The notes: a model not told the origin generated them from the letters alone. A DNA stretch of 64,000 bases from an uncultured Bacteroidia bacterium (GCA_903904515.1 CAIVCR010000110.1:1-64000), one strand, 5' to 3'; shown: positions 16,456 through 26,457, numbered from the stretch's first letter. Made by a program: numbers and translations.

Positions 16456-18261
16456 ATGCAAAATATCAGAAACATAGCTATTATAGCTCACGTCGATCAT
16501 GGAAAAACGACGCTGGTTGACAAGATGATCATGGATTCGAACATCTTTCGTGGCAACCAGAATCCCGGTGAATTAATCCTCGACAACAATGATCAGGAGC
16601 GGGAGCGGGGAATTACGATTCTTGCCAAAAACGTATCAGTAGTATACAATGGTACAAAGATCAACATCATTGACACCCCCGGGCATGCCGATTTCGGAGG
16701 AGAGGTTGAACGTGTTTTAAACATGGCTGATGGTGTTCTTCTTCTTGTTGATGCTTTTGAAGGGACGATGCCACAGACCAGGTTCGTTCTTCAGAAAGCA
16801 ATTGCACTGGGATTAAAACCTATTGTGGTGATCAACAAAGTTGACAAGCCCAATTGCCGTCCGGACATTGTTCACGAGCAGGTTTTTGAATTAATGTATA
16901 GCCTTGACGCTACAGAAGAGCAGTTGGATTTCCCGACAATCTATGGTTCAGCCAAACAAAACTGGATGAGCTATGACTGGAAAGTTCGGACTGAAAATAT
17001 AACTGAATTGTTCGATGCAATCATCGAGCATATTCCTGCACCTACAGAAAACCCAGGTACACCGCAAATGCTGGTTACATCGCTGGACTATTCCCAGTAT
17101 GTTGGCCGTATTGCAATTGGCCGTATCCACAGGGGAGAACTTAAAGAAGGACAAAATGTTACGCTTGTTAAGCGGGACGGAACAATTTCAAAAACCAGGA
17201 TTAAGGAACTTCATGTATTTACCGGCTTAGGCAGGGAAAAAGTTCTCAGTGCCAGTAACGGCGATATTTGTGCCCTCGTTGGAATCGAAGGTTTCGAAAT
17301 CGGAGACTCAATCTGTGATTATGAAAATCCGGAACCACTTGAGCCAATCTCTATCGACGAACCAACAATGAGTATGTTGTTCACAATCAACAACTCTCCA
17401 TTTTATGGCAAAGAAGGCAAGTTTGTTACCAGTCGCCATATTCACGACAGGCTGATGCGCGAGTTGGAGAAAAATCTTGCGTTGCACGTTGAAACAACAG
17501 ATTCCGCTGATGCATGGAACGTACATGGCCGCGGGGTTCTCCATCTTTCAGTACTGATTGAAACGATGCGTCGCGAAGGATATGAGATGCAGGTCGGACA
17601 ACCACAGGTTCTTTTCAAAGAAATTGATGGTGAGAAATATGAGCCAATTGAGATGTTGCACATTGACCTCCCTGAAGAACTCAGCGGAACAGCCATCGAC
17701 CTGGTAACACGTCGTAAGGGTGAAATGCTCAATATGGAGAAAAAGGGAGACCGTATCAACCTTGAATTTCATATTCCATCACGCGGAATCATAGGATTAC
17801 GTACCACCATGATGACCTCTACCCAGGGTGAAGCTGTTATGGCACACCGTTTTATTAAATATGACAAATTCAAGGGACCTATCGAAACCCGTCTAAACGG
17901 TTCATTAGTCGCTCTCGAAACTGGAACAGCTTTTGCCTACGCCCTGAATAAACTTCAGGACAGGGGGAAATATTTTATCGACCCTCAGGAGGAGATTTAC
18001 GAAGGACAGGTAGTGGGAGAAAGCAGTCGTGAAGGTGACCTTGCGATGAACCTCACCAAATCAAAAAAGCTGACAAATATGCGTGCATCGGGTTCTGACG
18101 ATAAGGTCAGACTTGCGCCACCAATTAAATTCAGCCTTGAAGAAGCACTTGAATATATCCAGAAAGACGAATATGTGGAGGTTACTCCTAAGTCGATCAG
18201 GCTTCGTAAAATAATGCTTAATGAAAATGACCGTAAACGTGCTTCAAAAAAGGTAGTTTAG
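16456..18261 (+). CDS. typA: Translational GTPase TypA/BipA
   Basis: A 601-residue ribosome-binding GTPase of the EF-G class that helps ribosome assembly and stress adaptation. The G domain (1-200) shows [11 protein letters not shown] (G1), ERGITILAK (G2 region), [12 protein letters not shown] (G3) and NKVDKP (G4). Domain II follows, then EF-G-like domains III and V, and the TypA-specific C-terminal domain with [19 protein letters not shown]. Length is normal for the family. It has its own TACCTTTG promoter and is followed by a strong terminator, so it is monocistronic. Confidence 0.98.
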   Translation: MQNIRNIAIIAHVDHGKTTLVDKMIMDSNIFRGNQNPGELILDNNDQERERGITILAKNVSVVYNGTKINIIDTPGHADFGGEVERVLNMADGVLLLVDAFEGTMPQTRFVLQKAIALGLKPIVVINKVDKPNCRPDIVHEQVFELMYSLDATEEQLDFPTIYGSAKQNWMSYDWKVRTENITELFDAIIEHIPAPTENPGTPQMLVTSLDYSQYVGRIAIGRIHRGELKEGQNVTLVKRDGTISKTRIKELHVFTGLGREKVLSASNGDICALVGIEGFEIGDSICDYENPEPLEPISIDEPTMSMLFTINNSPFYGKEGKFVTSRHIHDRLMRELEKNLALHVETTDSADAWNVHGRGVLHLSVLIETMRREGYEMQVGQPQVLFKEIDGEKYEPIEMLHIDLPEELSGTAIDLVTRRKGEMLNMEKKGDRINLEFHIPSRGIIGLRTTMMTSTQGEAVMAHRFIKYDKFKGPIETRLNGSLVALETGTAFAYALNKLQDRGKYFIDPQEEIYEGQVVGESSREGDLAMNLTKSKKLTNMRASGSDDKVRLAPPIKFSLEEALEYIQKDEYVEVTPKSIRLRKIMLNENDRKRASKKVV

Positions 18262-18283
18262 TCATTCAAAATATATTCTGATT

Positions 18284-18325
18284 TTAAAAGGGCGGTTAAG
18301 TTTTCACTTAACCGCCCTTTTAATT
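18284..18325 (+). terminator. Intrinsic terminator after typA
   Basis: A 17-bp perfect stem (18284-18300 with 18307-18323) around TTTTCA; the GC-rich core GGGCGG/CCGCCC is flanked by A and T runs, so it can act on both strands. Confidence 0.9.
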
Positions 18326-18520
18326 TCAAAATAAATCACGATCCAGCTCAAAACCTCCAAAACGCGCGTTTTGGACAACCTGAAAACCGGCTTAAACTGA
18401 TCTTCCCTACCAAAATCAGCTCACTTTTCTGCTAAATCCAGTCAATACACCGCAGGAATAAATATCAACACATTGATTTTTAATTAATTAAAAATATTTC
18501 AAAAATATTCAATATTTTTA

Positions 18521-18572
18521 GTACTATGTGTTGCATAGTACCTTCTTTAGGATGTATATTTGTAATACATAC
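18521..18572 (+). promoter_or_regulatory. Promoter overlapped by two inverted repeats, candidate operator of the PadR cluster
   Basis: TTG at 18531-18533 and TATATTTG at 18555-18562, 21 nt apart, fit the Bacteroidota promoter. Each box lies in a perfect inverted repeat: GTACTATG at 18521-18528 with CATAGTAC at 18534-18541, and ATGTAT at 18552-18557 with ATACAT at 18565-18570. PadR-type repressors bind ATGT/ACAT dyads, and a PadR gene is the second gene downstream, so autoregulation is a fair inference. Confidence 0.6.
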
Positions 18573-18612
18573 TTCAAGGTATAAGATGGTATTATAATTA
18601 ATAGCTTTTACG

Positions 18613-18918
18613 ATGAAAACAGTGATGATGAAATTGAGATTGGGAGTTCTGCTGACAGGGTTGTTAATCCTCGCCTCATGCAGTAATCCCGCAGCCGTAG
18701 GATCTTTGGCAGGGATCAATGTAATTTATCGTGCAATCCCCGTTCTGGCAAAAACTGTTACGAATTATTCGGAGCAGAAAATTGCTGAGTATCTAAAGAG
18801 TTCTTCCATTACCGGAAAGGGGACCTCAACAAATGGGAAAAAAATCGAAAAAACAGGTGGAAATCAAAAAACCAAACCTATTTCAATTAGTATTTCCAGA
18901 GATGCCCGTCTGGTATAA
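18613..18918 (+). CDS. Small putative lipoprotein of unknown function
   Basis: A 101-residue protein with a signal sequence ending in LLILASCSN (lipobox, Cys near residue 23), followed by a short hydrophobic AAVGSLAGINVIYRAIPVLAK segment and a Lys/Ser/Thr-rich tail. No family is recognised. It is the first gene after the palindrome-covered promoter and precedes PadR, PspC and DUF4252 genes, so it may belong to the same envelope-stress-like unit. Confidence 0.6.
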   Translation: MKTVMMKLRLGVLLTGLLILASCSNPAAVGSLAGINVIYRAIPVLAKTVTNYSEQKIAEYLKSSSITGKGTSTNGKKIEKTGGNQKTKPISISISRDARLV

Positions 18919-18995
18919 TCTGAATAACAAAGGAGAAATCCAGTATTTAAATCGTTAATTTTCTATACACATATACTATTAAAACTAAAAAACTC

Positions 18996-19319
18996 ATGAA
19001 CCTCGAAAACACAAAAGCTCAAATGAGGAAAGGGATTCTGGAGTATTGCATTCTGTTGAACCTTTCCAAGAAACCATCTTACGCATCGGATATCATCGCT
19101 GAGATGAAGGTTGCGCAGATGATCGTGGTTGAGGGGACGCTATATCCCCTTCTGACCAGGTTGAAAAACGACGGTTATCTCGGCTATCGCTGGGAAGAGT
19201 CGTTGCAAGGACCTCCACGGAAATATTACGAACTTACCCCGGAAGGGAAGCTGTTCCTTAACGAGCTTGACCTGGCCTGGGGAGATCTTGTCGAAGCCAT
19301 CAATCAACTTAAAAAATAA
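18996..19319 (+). CDS. PadR family transcriptional regulator
   Basis: A 107-residue single-domain winged-helix protein of the short PadR class. It reads MRKGILEYCILLNLSKKPSYASDIIAEMK at the start, then VEGTLYPLLTRLKNDGYL, the recognition helix region, and PRKYYELTPEGK at the wing. Such proteins are dimeric repressors responding to small molecules or envelope stress. It sits 24 bp before a PspC-domain gene, a common PadR/PspC pairing, and the upstream promoter carries two dyads that it could bind. Confidence 0.93.
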   Translation: MNLENTKAQMRKGILEYCILLNLSKKPSYASDIIAEMKVAQMIVVEGTLYPLLTRLKNDGYLGYRWEESLQGPPRKYYELTPEGKLFLNELDLAWGDLVEAINQLKK

Positions 19320-19342
19320 TAACCTTAGAAAATCATATCACC

Positions 19343-20932
19343 ATGAAAAAAACATTTACAATCAACATTAGCGGGACAGTTTTTCATATTGACGATGATG
19401 CTTATGATAAACTCAACAACTATATCTCACAAATTAACAGGCACTTTGGAAATGATGCCGAAGCCAGGGAAATTGTGGAGGATATTGAATCCCGGATATC
19501 TGAGCTGTTTCAGGAACGGGTAAAAGATGGCAATGAAGTGATAAACATTGATCATGTTGAAGAGATTATACGAATCATGGGGCTGCCTGAGGCGTTTGAC
19601 GATTCGAAGGAGGGGGAAAAAGTAAAAACCAAAATTTCCGGAACCCGTCAGCGAAAACTTTATCGTGATCCCGATGACCGTGTTTTAGGTGGTGTCTGCA
19701 GCGGACTGGGCGCCTACTTCAACTTTGACCCTGTAATCATTCGGCTGATCTTTGTCTTATTGGTATTCCTGGGAGCCGGTTCAAGTTTGATTATTTACCT
19801 GATCTTATGGATTGTAGTTCCCAAAGCCTCCAATTCGGCTCAACGCCTGGAGATGAGGGGTGAAGAGGTAAACATCAGCAATATCTCCAAAAATATCAAA
19901 GAGGAGATTCAGGAAGTAAAAGTTAATTACGAAAAATACAAGGCTACCGGAAAAGGGAGGGAGCATTTGGATCAGGCAGGATCGGTAGCAGCCTCTGTTC
20001 TACGGGCAATTCTGAAGATCCTTGCCGTAATTATTGGGATTGCCCTTGTTTTTGCAGGTATTTTCGCAATTATTGCCCTCTTCACATCACTGTTTATAAC
20101 CCATGAGATCCTTGGAATAACCCCGTTTGGTCATGGAATACCGCAATATATCGATTTGTTCATGAACGGCACCACCTTTTTCTGGTTCTGGGTTGCAATT
20201 GGATTAGTGATTGGAATACCCTTATTGTTAATCGCCTATTTAGGGACTAAACTGATATTCAGGTTTAAATCAAGCAATGGTGCTGTGGGGATGACCTCCC
20301 TGGGACTCTGGGTGATTGGTATTATTCTGCTGATATTTGTTTCAGTGCGGGCATTCGGCGATTTCAAAAATGTTTCAACGAGCTCAAAACAGGAGTCAAT
20401 AACCACAAAATCAGACACCCTCTACCTTAAACTGGGGAAAGATGAGTTCACCGATTACCTCGATGAGCATATCAATTTCGATGGTCTCCGGATTGCGGCA
20501 ATGAATGGAAAACAGTTTTTACTATACGAACCCAGGCTGGACATTGTCAAAAGTGAGAACAACGATTTTGGCATGGTAATCAAATCAAAAGCCAGGGGAC
20601 GTGATCTGGATAAAGCACAATACAATGCACGGGAAATCAATTACAAATTTGAATTACAGGACTCGCTGATTACCTTTCAGCCTTGGTTTATGCTCCCTGA
20701 CAAATCGGTTTGGCGCATGCAGGAGATCGAGATCACACTCAAAGTACCGGAAAATAAAACCATTTATCTTAGCAATGAGATGGTAAAGATCCTCCATGAT
20801 ATCCAAAACACATCGGAAATGTGGGACGGCGACATGGGTGGAAAATACTGGACAATGAAATCCAATGGACTGGAACTTACCCAGAGAAAACAGGCACCTG
20901 TAGTAGTTGAACCTAAAAAAAATAAAAAATGA
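19343..20932 (+). CDS. PspC domain-containing membrane protein
   Basis: A 529-residue protein. The first ~95 residues are a soluble domain (FTINISGTVFHIDDDAYDKL, then REIVEDIESRISELFQERV). A PspC domain follows at about 108-165, with KLYRDPDDRVLGGVCSGLG and a membrane helix pair. More membrane helices lie around 220-350, then a C-terminal region of about 170 residues with beta-rich segments. PspC domains sense or protect the inner membrane in phage-shock-type responses. It overlaps the next gene by 4 bp and follows PadR, indicating one transcript. Confidence 0.9.
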   Translation: MKKTFTINISGTVFHIDDDAYDKLNNYISQINRHFGNDAEAREIVEDIESRISELFQERVKDGNEVINIDHVEEIIRIMGLPEAFDDSKEGEKVKTKISGTRQRKLYRDPDDRVLGGVCSGLGAYFNFDPVIIRLIFVLLVFLGAGSSLIIYLILWIVVPKASNSAQRLEMRGEEVNISNISKNIKEEIQEVKVNYEKYKATGKGREHLDQAGSVAASVLRAILKILAVIIGIALVFAGIFAIIALFTSLFITHEILGITPFGHGIPQYIDLFMNGTTFFWFWVAIGLVIGIPLLLIAYLGTKLIFRFKSSNGAVGMTSLGLWVIGIILLIFVSVRAFGDFKNVSTSSKQESITTKSDTLYLKLGKDEFTDYLDEHINFDGLRIAAMNGKQFLLYEPRLDIVKSENNDFGMVIKSKARGRDLDKAQYNAREINYKFELQDSLITFQPWFMLPDKSVWRMQEIEITLKVPENKTIYLSNEMVKILHDIQNTSEMWDGDMGGKYWTMKSNGLELTQRKQAPVVVEPKKNKK

Positions 20933-21438
20933 GCACTATTTATCGTTTCGGATTTATGGTTGTCCTCTTTTTCACAACCTTAAACGGATCTGCACAAAGC
21001 CAATCGTATCAGATCTATGATCAGTATGCACATCGTGATGGTTTTACCTCGCTCGCTTTCTCAAAAGCAATGATTGATGCTGTAAATCTCAATATTGATG
21101 AAGAGAACAAAAAAGTAACAGGTGACCTGATGGAGATAAGGATATTGATTTCAAATCGCGAGAAAGTTAAAGACCTTGGCTCCCTCACCAGGCAATTTTC
21201 AGCAAGATTTGACAAATTAAATTACAGGAGGATTGAACCAACTGATAGTCATGGGTCTGAAAATGTGGAATTCTGGGTTGAAGGGGATTCAAAACGGATA
21301 AAAGAGTGCCACGTAATTGTCATGAACAGCGATGACAAGGAGTTCAGTTGCCTGGTCTCGTTTTACGGGAATTTCAAGGTGGAAGATCTGAAAAGTTTTG
21401 AAAAATTCAGCCGAAAACAGGCAGATAAGGAAGAGTAG
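20929..21438 (+). CDS. DUF4252 family exported protein
   Basis: A 169-residue protein with a signal peptide (FGFMVVLFFTTLNGSAQ), then a small alpha/beta domain with GFTSLAFSKAMIDAVNL, a paired LMEIRILISNR strand and FWVEGDSKRIKECHVIV, as in DUF4252 proteins of Bacteroidota. Function is unknown; other members sit beside ECF sigma or PspC-like genes. The start ATG overlaps the stop of the PspC gene, and its stop directly abuts the start of signal peptidase I. Confidence 0.8.
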   Translation: MSTIYRFGFMVVLFFTTLNGSAQSQSYQIYDQYAHRDGFTSLAFSKAMIDAVNLNIDEENKKVTGDLMEIRILISNREKVKDLGSLTRQFSARFDKLNYRRIEPTDSHGSENVEFWVEGDSKRIKECHVIVMNSDDKEFSCLVSFYGNFKVEDLKSFEKFSRKQADKEE

Positions 21439-22779
21439 ATGGAGAATATTTTTAACAATAAATGGTTTAAGCTTGCCCTGGTGGGCGGCTTATTCCTGCT
21501 TTGGGTAATCTGGCTGAGCAATTATTGGTGGCTAATCGGGTTGGTTGTTATATTTGACACTTACATAACAAAGCGGGTACACTGGGCATTCTGGAAGAAG
21601 AAAAATCCTCCCGACGGGAGACAAACCAAAGTGGTGGAGTGGGTTGATGCACTGATTTTTGCCGTTGTGGCGGCAACATTCATTAAACTCTTCTTCATCG
21701 AAGCTTACACAATACCCACCTCTTCGATGGAAAAATCGATGATGGTCGGCGATTACCTCTTTGTGAGTAAAACGGCTTACGGTCCTAAAATGCCAAATAC
21801 CCCCATTTCCTTTCCGTTTGTCCACAACACAATGCCGCATACCAGGTCGCTGCAATCCTATTCAACGCTGATTCAATATCCTTACCGGAGAATTTCCGGA
21901 ACTGGAAAAATCAAAAACGATGATGTCGTAGTTTTCAATTTCCCGGAAGGGGATACTGTTTCGGTGAATCTGCAGGAATCAAGCAGTTATTACGAATTGG
22001 TTCGTATTCATGGCCGGGAGCGGATATGGAGCGACAAACGCACATTCGGAGAGATCATGTACCGTCCGGTTGATAAGCGGGAAAACTATATCAAACGATG
22101 CATTGCCATTCCAGGGGATTCGGTTAAAATAGTTAACGGGCAGGTATATGTCAATGACAAGCGTCAAAAAGAGATACCCGGAATACAATTAAAATATCTC
22201 ATTAAAACCGATGGGGAATCGATTAACGCTAATCTTCTAGAGAAACTTGATATTTCCACTCCTGGGATTGAAGGTTCAGGATCAGAATATCTCCTATCGC
22301 TTACTGCTGAGCAGTCCCGAAAAATGGATGGTTTAAAATTCATTCAATCGAAAGAGCGGTTTATTTTGCCAAAGGGGAAAAATGATCCGGCGTTGTTTCC
22401 TCATGATCCCAGTCTTGGTTGGAATCTCGATAATTACGGCTCTGTGTGGGTTCCTAAAAAGGGGGTAACCATTGCGCTAACCATGGCAAATCTCCCACTT
22501 TATAAACGAATAATCGATGTTTATGAAGGGAATGATTTACAGGCAAAAGGGGATCTGATTTATATAAACGGATCTCCCGCATCGACCTATACGTTTAAAA
22601 TGGACTACTACTGGATGATGGGTGACAACAGGTATAATTCTGCGGATTCAAGATACTGGGGATTTGTTCCCGAGGATCATGTGGTAGGTAAAGCCTCTTT
22701 TGTCTGGCTCTCACTGGACAAAAACAAGAGCTTTCTTTCAAAAATCCGCTGGAACCGGTTTTTCATGGGGGTTGAATAA
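21439..22779 (+). CDS. lepB: Signal peptidase I
   Basis: A 446-residue inner-membrane serine protease that removes signal peptides from exported proteins. Two N-terminal hydrophobic segments (about 10-45) and a third (70-90) precede the catalytic domain. The nucleophile is Ser96 in PTSSMEKS and the general base Lys219 in NYIKRCIAIPGD; the C-terminal box YYWMMGDNRYNSADSRYWGFVP is intact. The long insert between residues about 225 and 380 is typical of Bacteroidota enzymes. It begins directly after the DUF4252 stop codon, so it is co-translated with the PadR-PspC cluster. Confidence 0.96.
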   Translation: MENIFNNKWFKLALVGGLFLLWVIWLSNYWWLIGLVVIFDTYITKRVHWAFWKKKNPPDGRQTKVVEWVDALIFAVVAATFIKLFFIEAYTIPTSSMEKSMMVGDYLFVSKTAYGPKMPNTPISFPFVHNTMPHTRSLQSYSTLIQYPYRRISGTGKIKNDDVVVFNFPEGDTVSVNLQESSSYYELVRIHGRERIWSDKRTFGEIMYRPVDKRENYIKRCIAIPGDSVKIVNGQVYVNDKRQKEIPGIQLKYLIKTDGESINANLLEKLDISTPGIEGSGSEYLLSLTAEQSRKMDGLKFIQSKERFILPKGKNDPALFPHDPSLGWNLDNYGSVWVPKKGVTIALTMANLPLYKRIIDVYEGNDLQAKGDLIYINGSPASTYTFKMDYYWMMGDNRYNSADSRYWGFVPEDHVVGKASFVWLSLDKNKSFLSKIRWNRFFMGVE

Positions 22780-22851
22780 GAGGGAGAGAAGGGGGAGAAA
22801 GATTGACTGAGAGAAGGAGAGAAAGGGTGAGGGAGAGAGATGGACAACAAC

Positions 22852-23304
22852 TTATTTCCTCACCCTGTCCATTTCCCGTTCGGCATCTTTGGATTTAAGA
22901 CTCTGGCGTTTATCGTAATTGGCTTTCCCCTTGGCAAGGGCGATCTCCAATTTTGCCAACCCTTTATCATTTAAAAACAGACGGACAGGAACGATGGTGA
23001 GACCCGATTCCTTTAATTTCCGTTCCAACTTATTGATTTCACGCCGGCTCATCAAAAGCTTCCGTTCGCGGCGAACCTCGTGGTTGTTCAGATTCCCAAA
23101 ATCGTATTCCGAGATACTCAGATTCTTGATATAAATCTCTCCGGCAATAATATGACAGTAAGCATCATTCATACTCACTTTACCCAGCCTGATCGATTTA
23201 ATTTCGGTACCCAGCAACACAATTCCTGCCACATACTTATCGATAAACTCATAATCGAAGCTTGCCCTTTTATTCTTAATATTTATATGTTGCTGACCTA
23301 TCAT
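22852..23304 (-). CDS. smpB: SsrA-binding protein SmpB
   Basis: About 150 residues from the ATG at 23304 ([14 protein letters not shown]). A start at 23325 is in frame, but TAAATTTG at 23330-23337 on the minus strand looks like the -7 promoter box and would place transcription start too close to it. SmpB delivers tmRNA to stalled ribosomes. Motifs fit: [60 protein letters not shown] and a basic tail ending EMDRVRK. Confidence 0.97.
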   Translation of the reverse strand: MIGQQHINIKNKRASFDYEFIDKYVAGIVLLGTEIKSIRLGKVSMNDAYCHIIAGEIYIKNLSISEYDFGNLNNHEVRRERKLLMSRREINKLERKLKESGLTIVPVRLFLNDKGLAKLEIALAKGKANYDKRQSLKSKDAEREMDRVRK

Positions 23305-23366
23305 CTTTAAATTCCGGAAATACAATGTGCAAATTTAATAAAACCCGGGAGGATTCCCTCGCCTCT

Positions 23367-23951
23367 TCAGTGAATTGCTCCAAAGAAAGAAGATAAGATA
23401 AAATTAGCGATCAGGTAGACAACCAAAATTACTGTTGAAGCGAGTGTGCTGAAATTTGACTCCCTGTCGTGAGGAAGATCTGTCAGAATACGGACGCCGA
23501 AAATCATAATGTAAAATGAATAGAGTGAAAACAATCCCGTAATATAGAGTTCAGACCATACTCCCAGAATAATGGAAACAAGAATTACAGGGATAAATGA
23601 GAAAAAAACTAACCGAAATGCCAGGTTAACATTTTGAGTTCCCCTAAAGGTGACAATCATTGCGTTTATTGCCACTGTACTGATCAATAATGACACTGAA
23701 ATACTCAATAGCGGTTGTAAGCCGGCAATAATTAACAATCCGGATGTCCAGGCGCTCTCTTCCCGGCGAAAATAGCCTCCAATCATAGAAGCCAAAGCCA
23801 AAATAAAGAGCAATGGAAGCAGAAACCTGGTTATCATCTGCCAGATTGAATCATCTTCCTCCTTGATCTTTTTCCACTCCTCCTTTGGTGACCCGATTAT
23901 TCCAAGGCACCGGGAGATCAAATTCCAAATAAAAAGTTTAAAATTCATCAT
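23367..23951 (-). CDS. Yip1 domain-type membrane protein
   Basis: About 194 residues from MMNFKLFIWNLI (ATG at 23951); an earlier ATG at 23993 would add 14 residues. A short amphipathic N-terminus with GSPKEEWKKIKEED, the usual Yip1-family entry motif, is followed by about five membrane helices. Bacterial Yip1 proteins are integral inner-membrane proteins of unknown function. It lies divergent to miaA with a very short gap. Confidence 0.75.
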   Translation of the reverse strand: MMNFKLFIWNLISRCLGIIGSPKEEWKKIKEEDDSIWQMITRFLLPLLFILALASMIGGYFRREESAWTSGLLIIAGLQPLLSISVSLLISTVAINAMIVTFRGTQNVNLAFRLVFFSFIPVILVSIILGVWSELYITGLFSLYSFYIMIFGVRILTDLPHDRESNFSTLASTVILVVYLIANFILSSFFGAIH

Positions 23952-24005
23952 ACCACTTTTTGATATCCAAAAATAAGCTAATTTGCTCAACAATTTAATT
24001 TTTCG

Positions 24006-24929
24006 ATGAACGGTTTAAAATTCGACATGGCAACCATTCTGGGGCCTACGGCCTCGGGGAAAACAGAACTGGCTGTTAATCTTGCCTGTAAACTTAAGGG
24101 TGAGATCATCTCCGCAGATTCTCGGCAAATATACCGGGATATGGATCTGGGAACAGGGAAAGATCTGGCGGAATACAGGATTGATGACACAGAAATTCCC
24201 TACCATCTGATTGATATTGCTGAAGCCGGGTATCAATACAATGTTTTTGAATTTCAACGTGATTTTCTTAAGGTTTATCATGAGATAAAGGGAAAGGGCT
24301 CTTTCCCCGTGATGTGCGGGGGATCCGGCATGTACCTTGAAGCAATTTTGAAAGGGTACCGCCTGATACAGGTTCCCATCAATGAGGAGCGGCGTGCAGA
24401 GCTTCAATTACTCTCACTTGATGCTCTGAAAGAGATCTTAAGCAGCTATAAATCGATTCACAATACGAGTGATATCGAAAATACCAAAAGGGCCATCCGG
24501 GCCATAGAGATCGAAGAATATTGCGCTGTTCACCCCGAAACCGATCTCACCTTCCCCACTATCAACAGCCTGATTGTCGGAATAGATGTTGATCGCGATC
24601 TCAGAAGAAGAAGAATTACTGCCAGATTACAACAACGGTTAGCTGACGGCATGATTGCAGAGGTTCAAAAATTACTCGACAGCGGATTACATCCCGATGA
24701 CCTAATCTATTATGGTCTGGAATATAAGTACATCACCAACTACCTTACAGGGCAATTAACCTATGAAGAGATGTTTACAGGCTTGAATATAGCGATCCAC
24801 CAGTTCGCGAAAAGGCAAATGACCTGGTTCCGTAAAATGGAACGGGAGGGGTTTAAAATTCGTTGGCTGAAGGGGGAACTATCTACCGAAGAAAAGACAA
24901 ACAAGATCCTATCATGGCTTAGCCAATAA
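24006..24929 (+). CDS. miaA: tRNA dimethylallyltransferase
   Basis: A 307-residue enzyme that adds a dimethylallyl group to A37 of tRNAs reading U-starting codons. It shows the P-loop GPTASGKT, the catalytic DSRQIYRDMDLGTGK with the conserved Asp, FPVMCGGSGMYLEAILKG, and the C-terminal YYGLEYKYITNYLTG and KRQMTWFRK motifs. Length is normal. The start at 24006 gives seven residues before the P-loop strand; an ATG at 24027 is also possible. Confidence 0.96.
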   Translation: MNGLKFDMATILGPTASGKTELAVNLACKLKGEIISADSRQIYRDMDLGTGKDLAEYRIDDTEIPYHLIDIAEAGYQYNVFEFQRDFLKVYHEIKGKGSFPVMCGGSGMYLEAILKGYRLIQVPINEERRAELQLLSLDALKEILSSYKSIHNTSDIENTKRAIRAIEIEEYCAVHPETDLTFPTINSLIVGIDVDRDLRRRRITARLQQRLADGMIAEVQKLLDSGLHPDDLIYYGLEYKYITNYLTGQLTYEEMFTGLNIAIHQFAKRQMTWFRKMEREGFKIRWLKGELSTEEKTNKILSWLSQ

Positions 24930-24982
24930 GCAACTTTTCCAAGTGCAACTGAACAAAATTATTCAAGTGGGCGTTAATTACA

Positions 24983-24990
24983 TATCTTTG
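24983..24990 (+). promoter_or_regulatory. -7 box of the map promoter
   Basis: TATCTTTG, 39 bp before the methionine aminopeptidase start; a good Bacteroidota -7 element without a clear -33 partner. Confidence 0.6.
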
Positions 24991-25029
24991 CATGATTTTA
25001 CCAGTTTCACAGGAATTTAAAGAGAATAA

Positions 25030-25803
25030 ATGAGCATAATTATTAAAACGGAAGAGCAGATTGACGGGATCCGAAAGAGTTCAAAACTTGCAGGAGAAAC
25101 ACTGCACTATATTGCAAATTTTGTCAAAGAAGGAGTTAGTACCGGCTATCTGGATCAACTTATTCATAATTATACTATTGAGCATGGAGCGATACCTGCA
25201 ACACTAAATTACAGTGGTTTTCCCAAGTCATGTTGCATATCTCCCAACGATGTCATTTGTCATGGGATTCCATCAGATGATGTTATTTTAAAAAACGGGG
25301 ACATACTAAATATTGATATTACGACCATTCTTGGTGGTTACTTTGGTGATACAAGCAGAATGTTTGTTGTCGGGGAACCATCCGAAACTGCCCTTAAACT
25401 GGTGAATGCCACCAAACATTGCCTCAATCTTGGCATTCAGCAGGTACGGCCGGGTAATTATCTGGGCAATATTGGTTATGCCATTTCACGGTATGCTATT
25501 TCGCAGGGATATACCGTTGTTTATGAGTATTGCGGACATGGTGTAGGGATCGAATTCCATGAAGATCCCCAGGTTGATCATGCTGCCCGGAAAAATAGTG
25601 GTCCGATTATGAAACCGGGAATGATTTTCACCATTGAACCTATGATTAACGAGGGGAAACCACGCGTAAAAGTTGATGAACTGGATGGCTGGACAGCCAG
25701 GACTGTCGATAAAAAGCTTTCTGCTCAATTTGAGCATACCATTTTGGTCACGAAGACAGGCTATGAGGTCCTTACCGATGTACTCAACGAATATCCCAAT
25801 TAA
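25030..25803 (+). CDS. map: Type I methionine aminopeptidase
   Basis: A 257-residue dinuclear-metal enzyme that removes N-terminal methionine from new proteins. All ligand motifs are seen in order: DILNIDITTILGGYFGDTSRMF (two Asp ligands), EYCGHGVGIEFHEDPQV (His), GMIFTIEPMI (Glu) and QFEHTILVT (Glu). It has its own promoter and faces the isochorismatase gene tail to tail. Confidence 0.97.
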   Translation: MSIIIKTEEQIDGIRKSSKLAGETLHYIANFVKEGVSTGYLDQLIHNYTIEHGAIPATLNYSGFPKSCCISPNDVICHGIPSDDVILKNGDILNIDITTILGGYFGDTSRMFVVGEPSETALKLVNATKHCLNLGIQQVRPGNYLGNIGYAISRYAISQGYTVVYEYCGHGVGIEFHEDPQVDHAARKNSGPIMKPGMIFTIEPMINEGKPRVKVDELDGWTARTVDKKLSAQFEHTILVTKTGYEVLTDVLNEYPN

Positions 25804-25824
25804 TATTCGTTGTAGTTAACTGTA

Positions 25825-26457
25825 TTACAGATATTTATCAATATCACTAAAGGGGATCATTATTGCCCCGTTTCTCTTCCACGCTTCGTAAGGAAGGGGT
25901 AAATTGGGTAATTCTTTTATTGCATCCTCCAAAACAAAGACTTTAAATCCACGTGCGGTAAGTCCCATAACAGCATTATCCACACAAATATTGGTCGTAA
26001 CACCATAGACAAACACCTGTTCCGGATGAATGATCTCTAATATCTTTTCTGTGTAGGGATTTCCGTCAAATACATCAAAGGCATTTTTGCGAAGTACGAT
26101 GTTTCGAAACCGTTCAGGATTATCAAATTCAATATGGAGTGCCAGATCGCTGTCCCAATCGATAATTACAGGCATTTCAGGATCAGTTTCACGTATAAAA
26201 CAAGCACCGGAAGAACCGGCCATGCAGTGAGGAGGAAATTTTGTAATATAGTCGGGATTATCGGAGATCTCTTCTGCATTAATAAAATGGTAATCACACG
26301 TATTGACAACCCGTATTCCGCAGTTTGCCGCCATATCGGTGATCTGTTTGAGAACAGGCCTGATCGTTTCAGCCCCTTTTACATAAAGCTTACCCCCAGC
26401 ATCGACAAAATCTTCCTGTGTATCGACATTCCAGAAAAGTGTAGAATTAAAACTCAT
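25825..26457 (-). CDS. Isochorismatase family cysteine hydrolase (nicotinamidase-like)
   Basis: A 210-residue protein with the catalytic triad positions of the isochorismatase/nicotinamidase fold: Asp in NVDTQEDFVDAGGKL, a lysine in the region before FDVFDGNP (LRKNAFD), and Cys in YGVTTNICVDNAVMGL. NTCDYHFINAEE and PPHCMAGSSG resemble the metal-site and loop regions of nicotinamidases. Nicotinamidase would feed nicotinate to the phosphoribosyltransferase encoded at 50045, but the exact substrate is not certain. It lies 30 bp downstream of the dsbD-type gene on the same strand. Confidence 0.82.
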   Translation of the reverse strand: MSFNSTLFWNVDTQEDFVDAGGKLYVKGAETIRPVLKQITDMAANCGIRVVNTCDYHFINAEEISDNPDYITKFPPHCMAGSSGACFIRETDPEMPVIIDWDSDLALHIEFDNPERFRNIVLRKNAFDVFDGNPYTEKILEIIHPEQVFVYGVTTNICVDNAVMGLTARGFKVFVLEDAIKELPNLPLPYEAWKRNGAIMIPFSDIDKYL

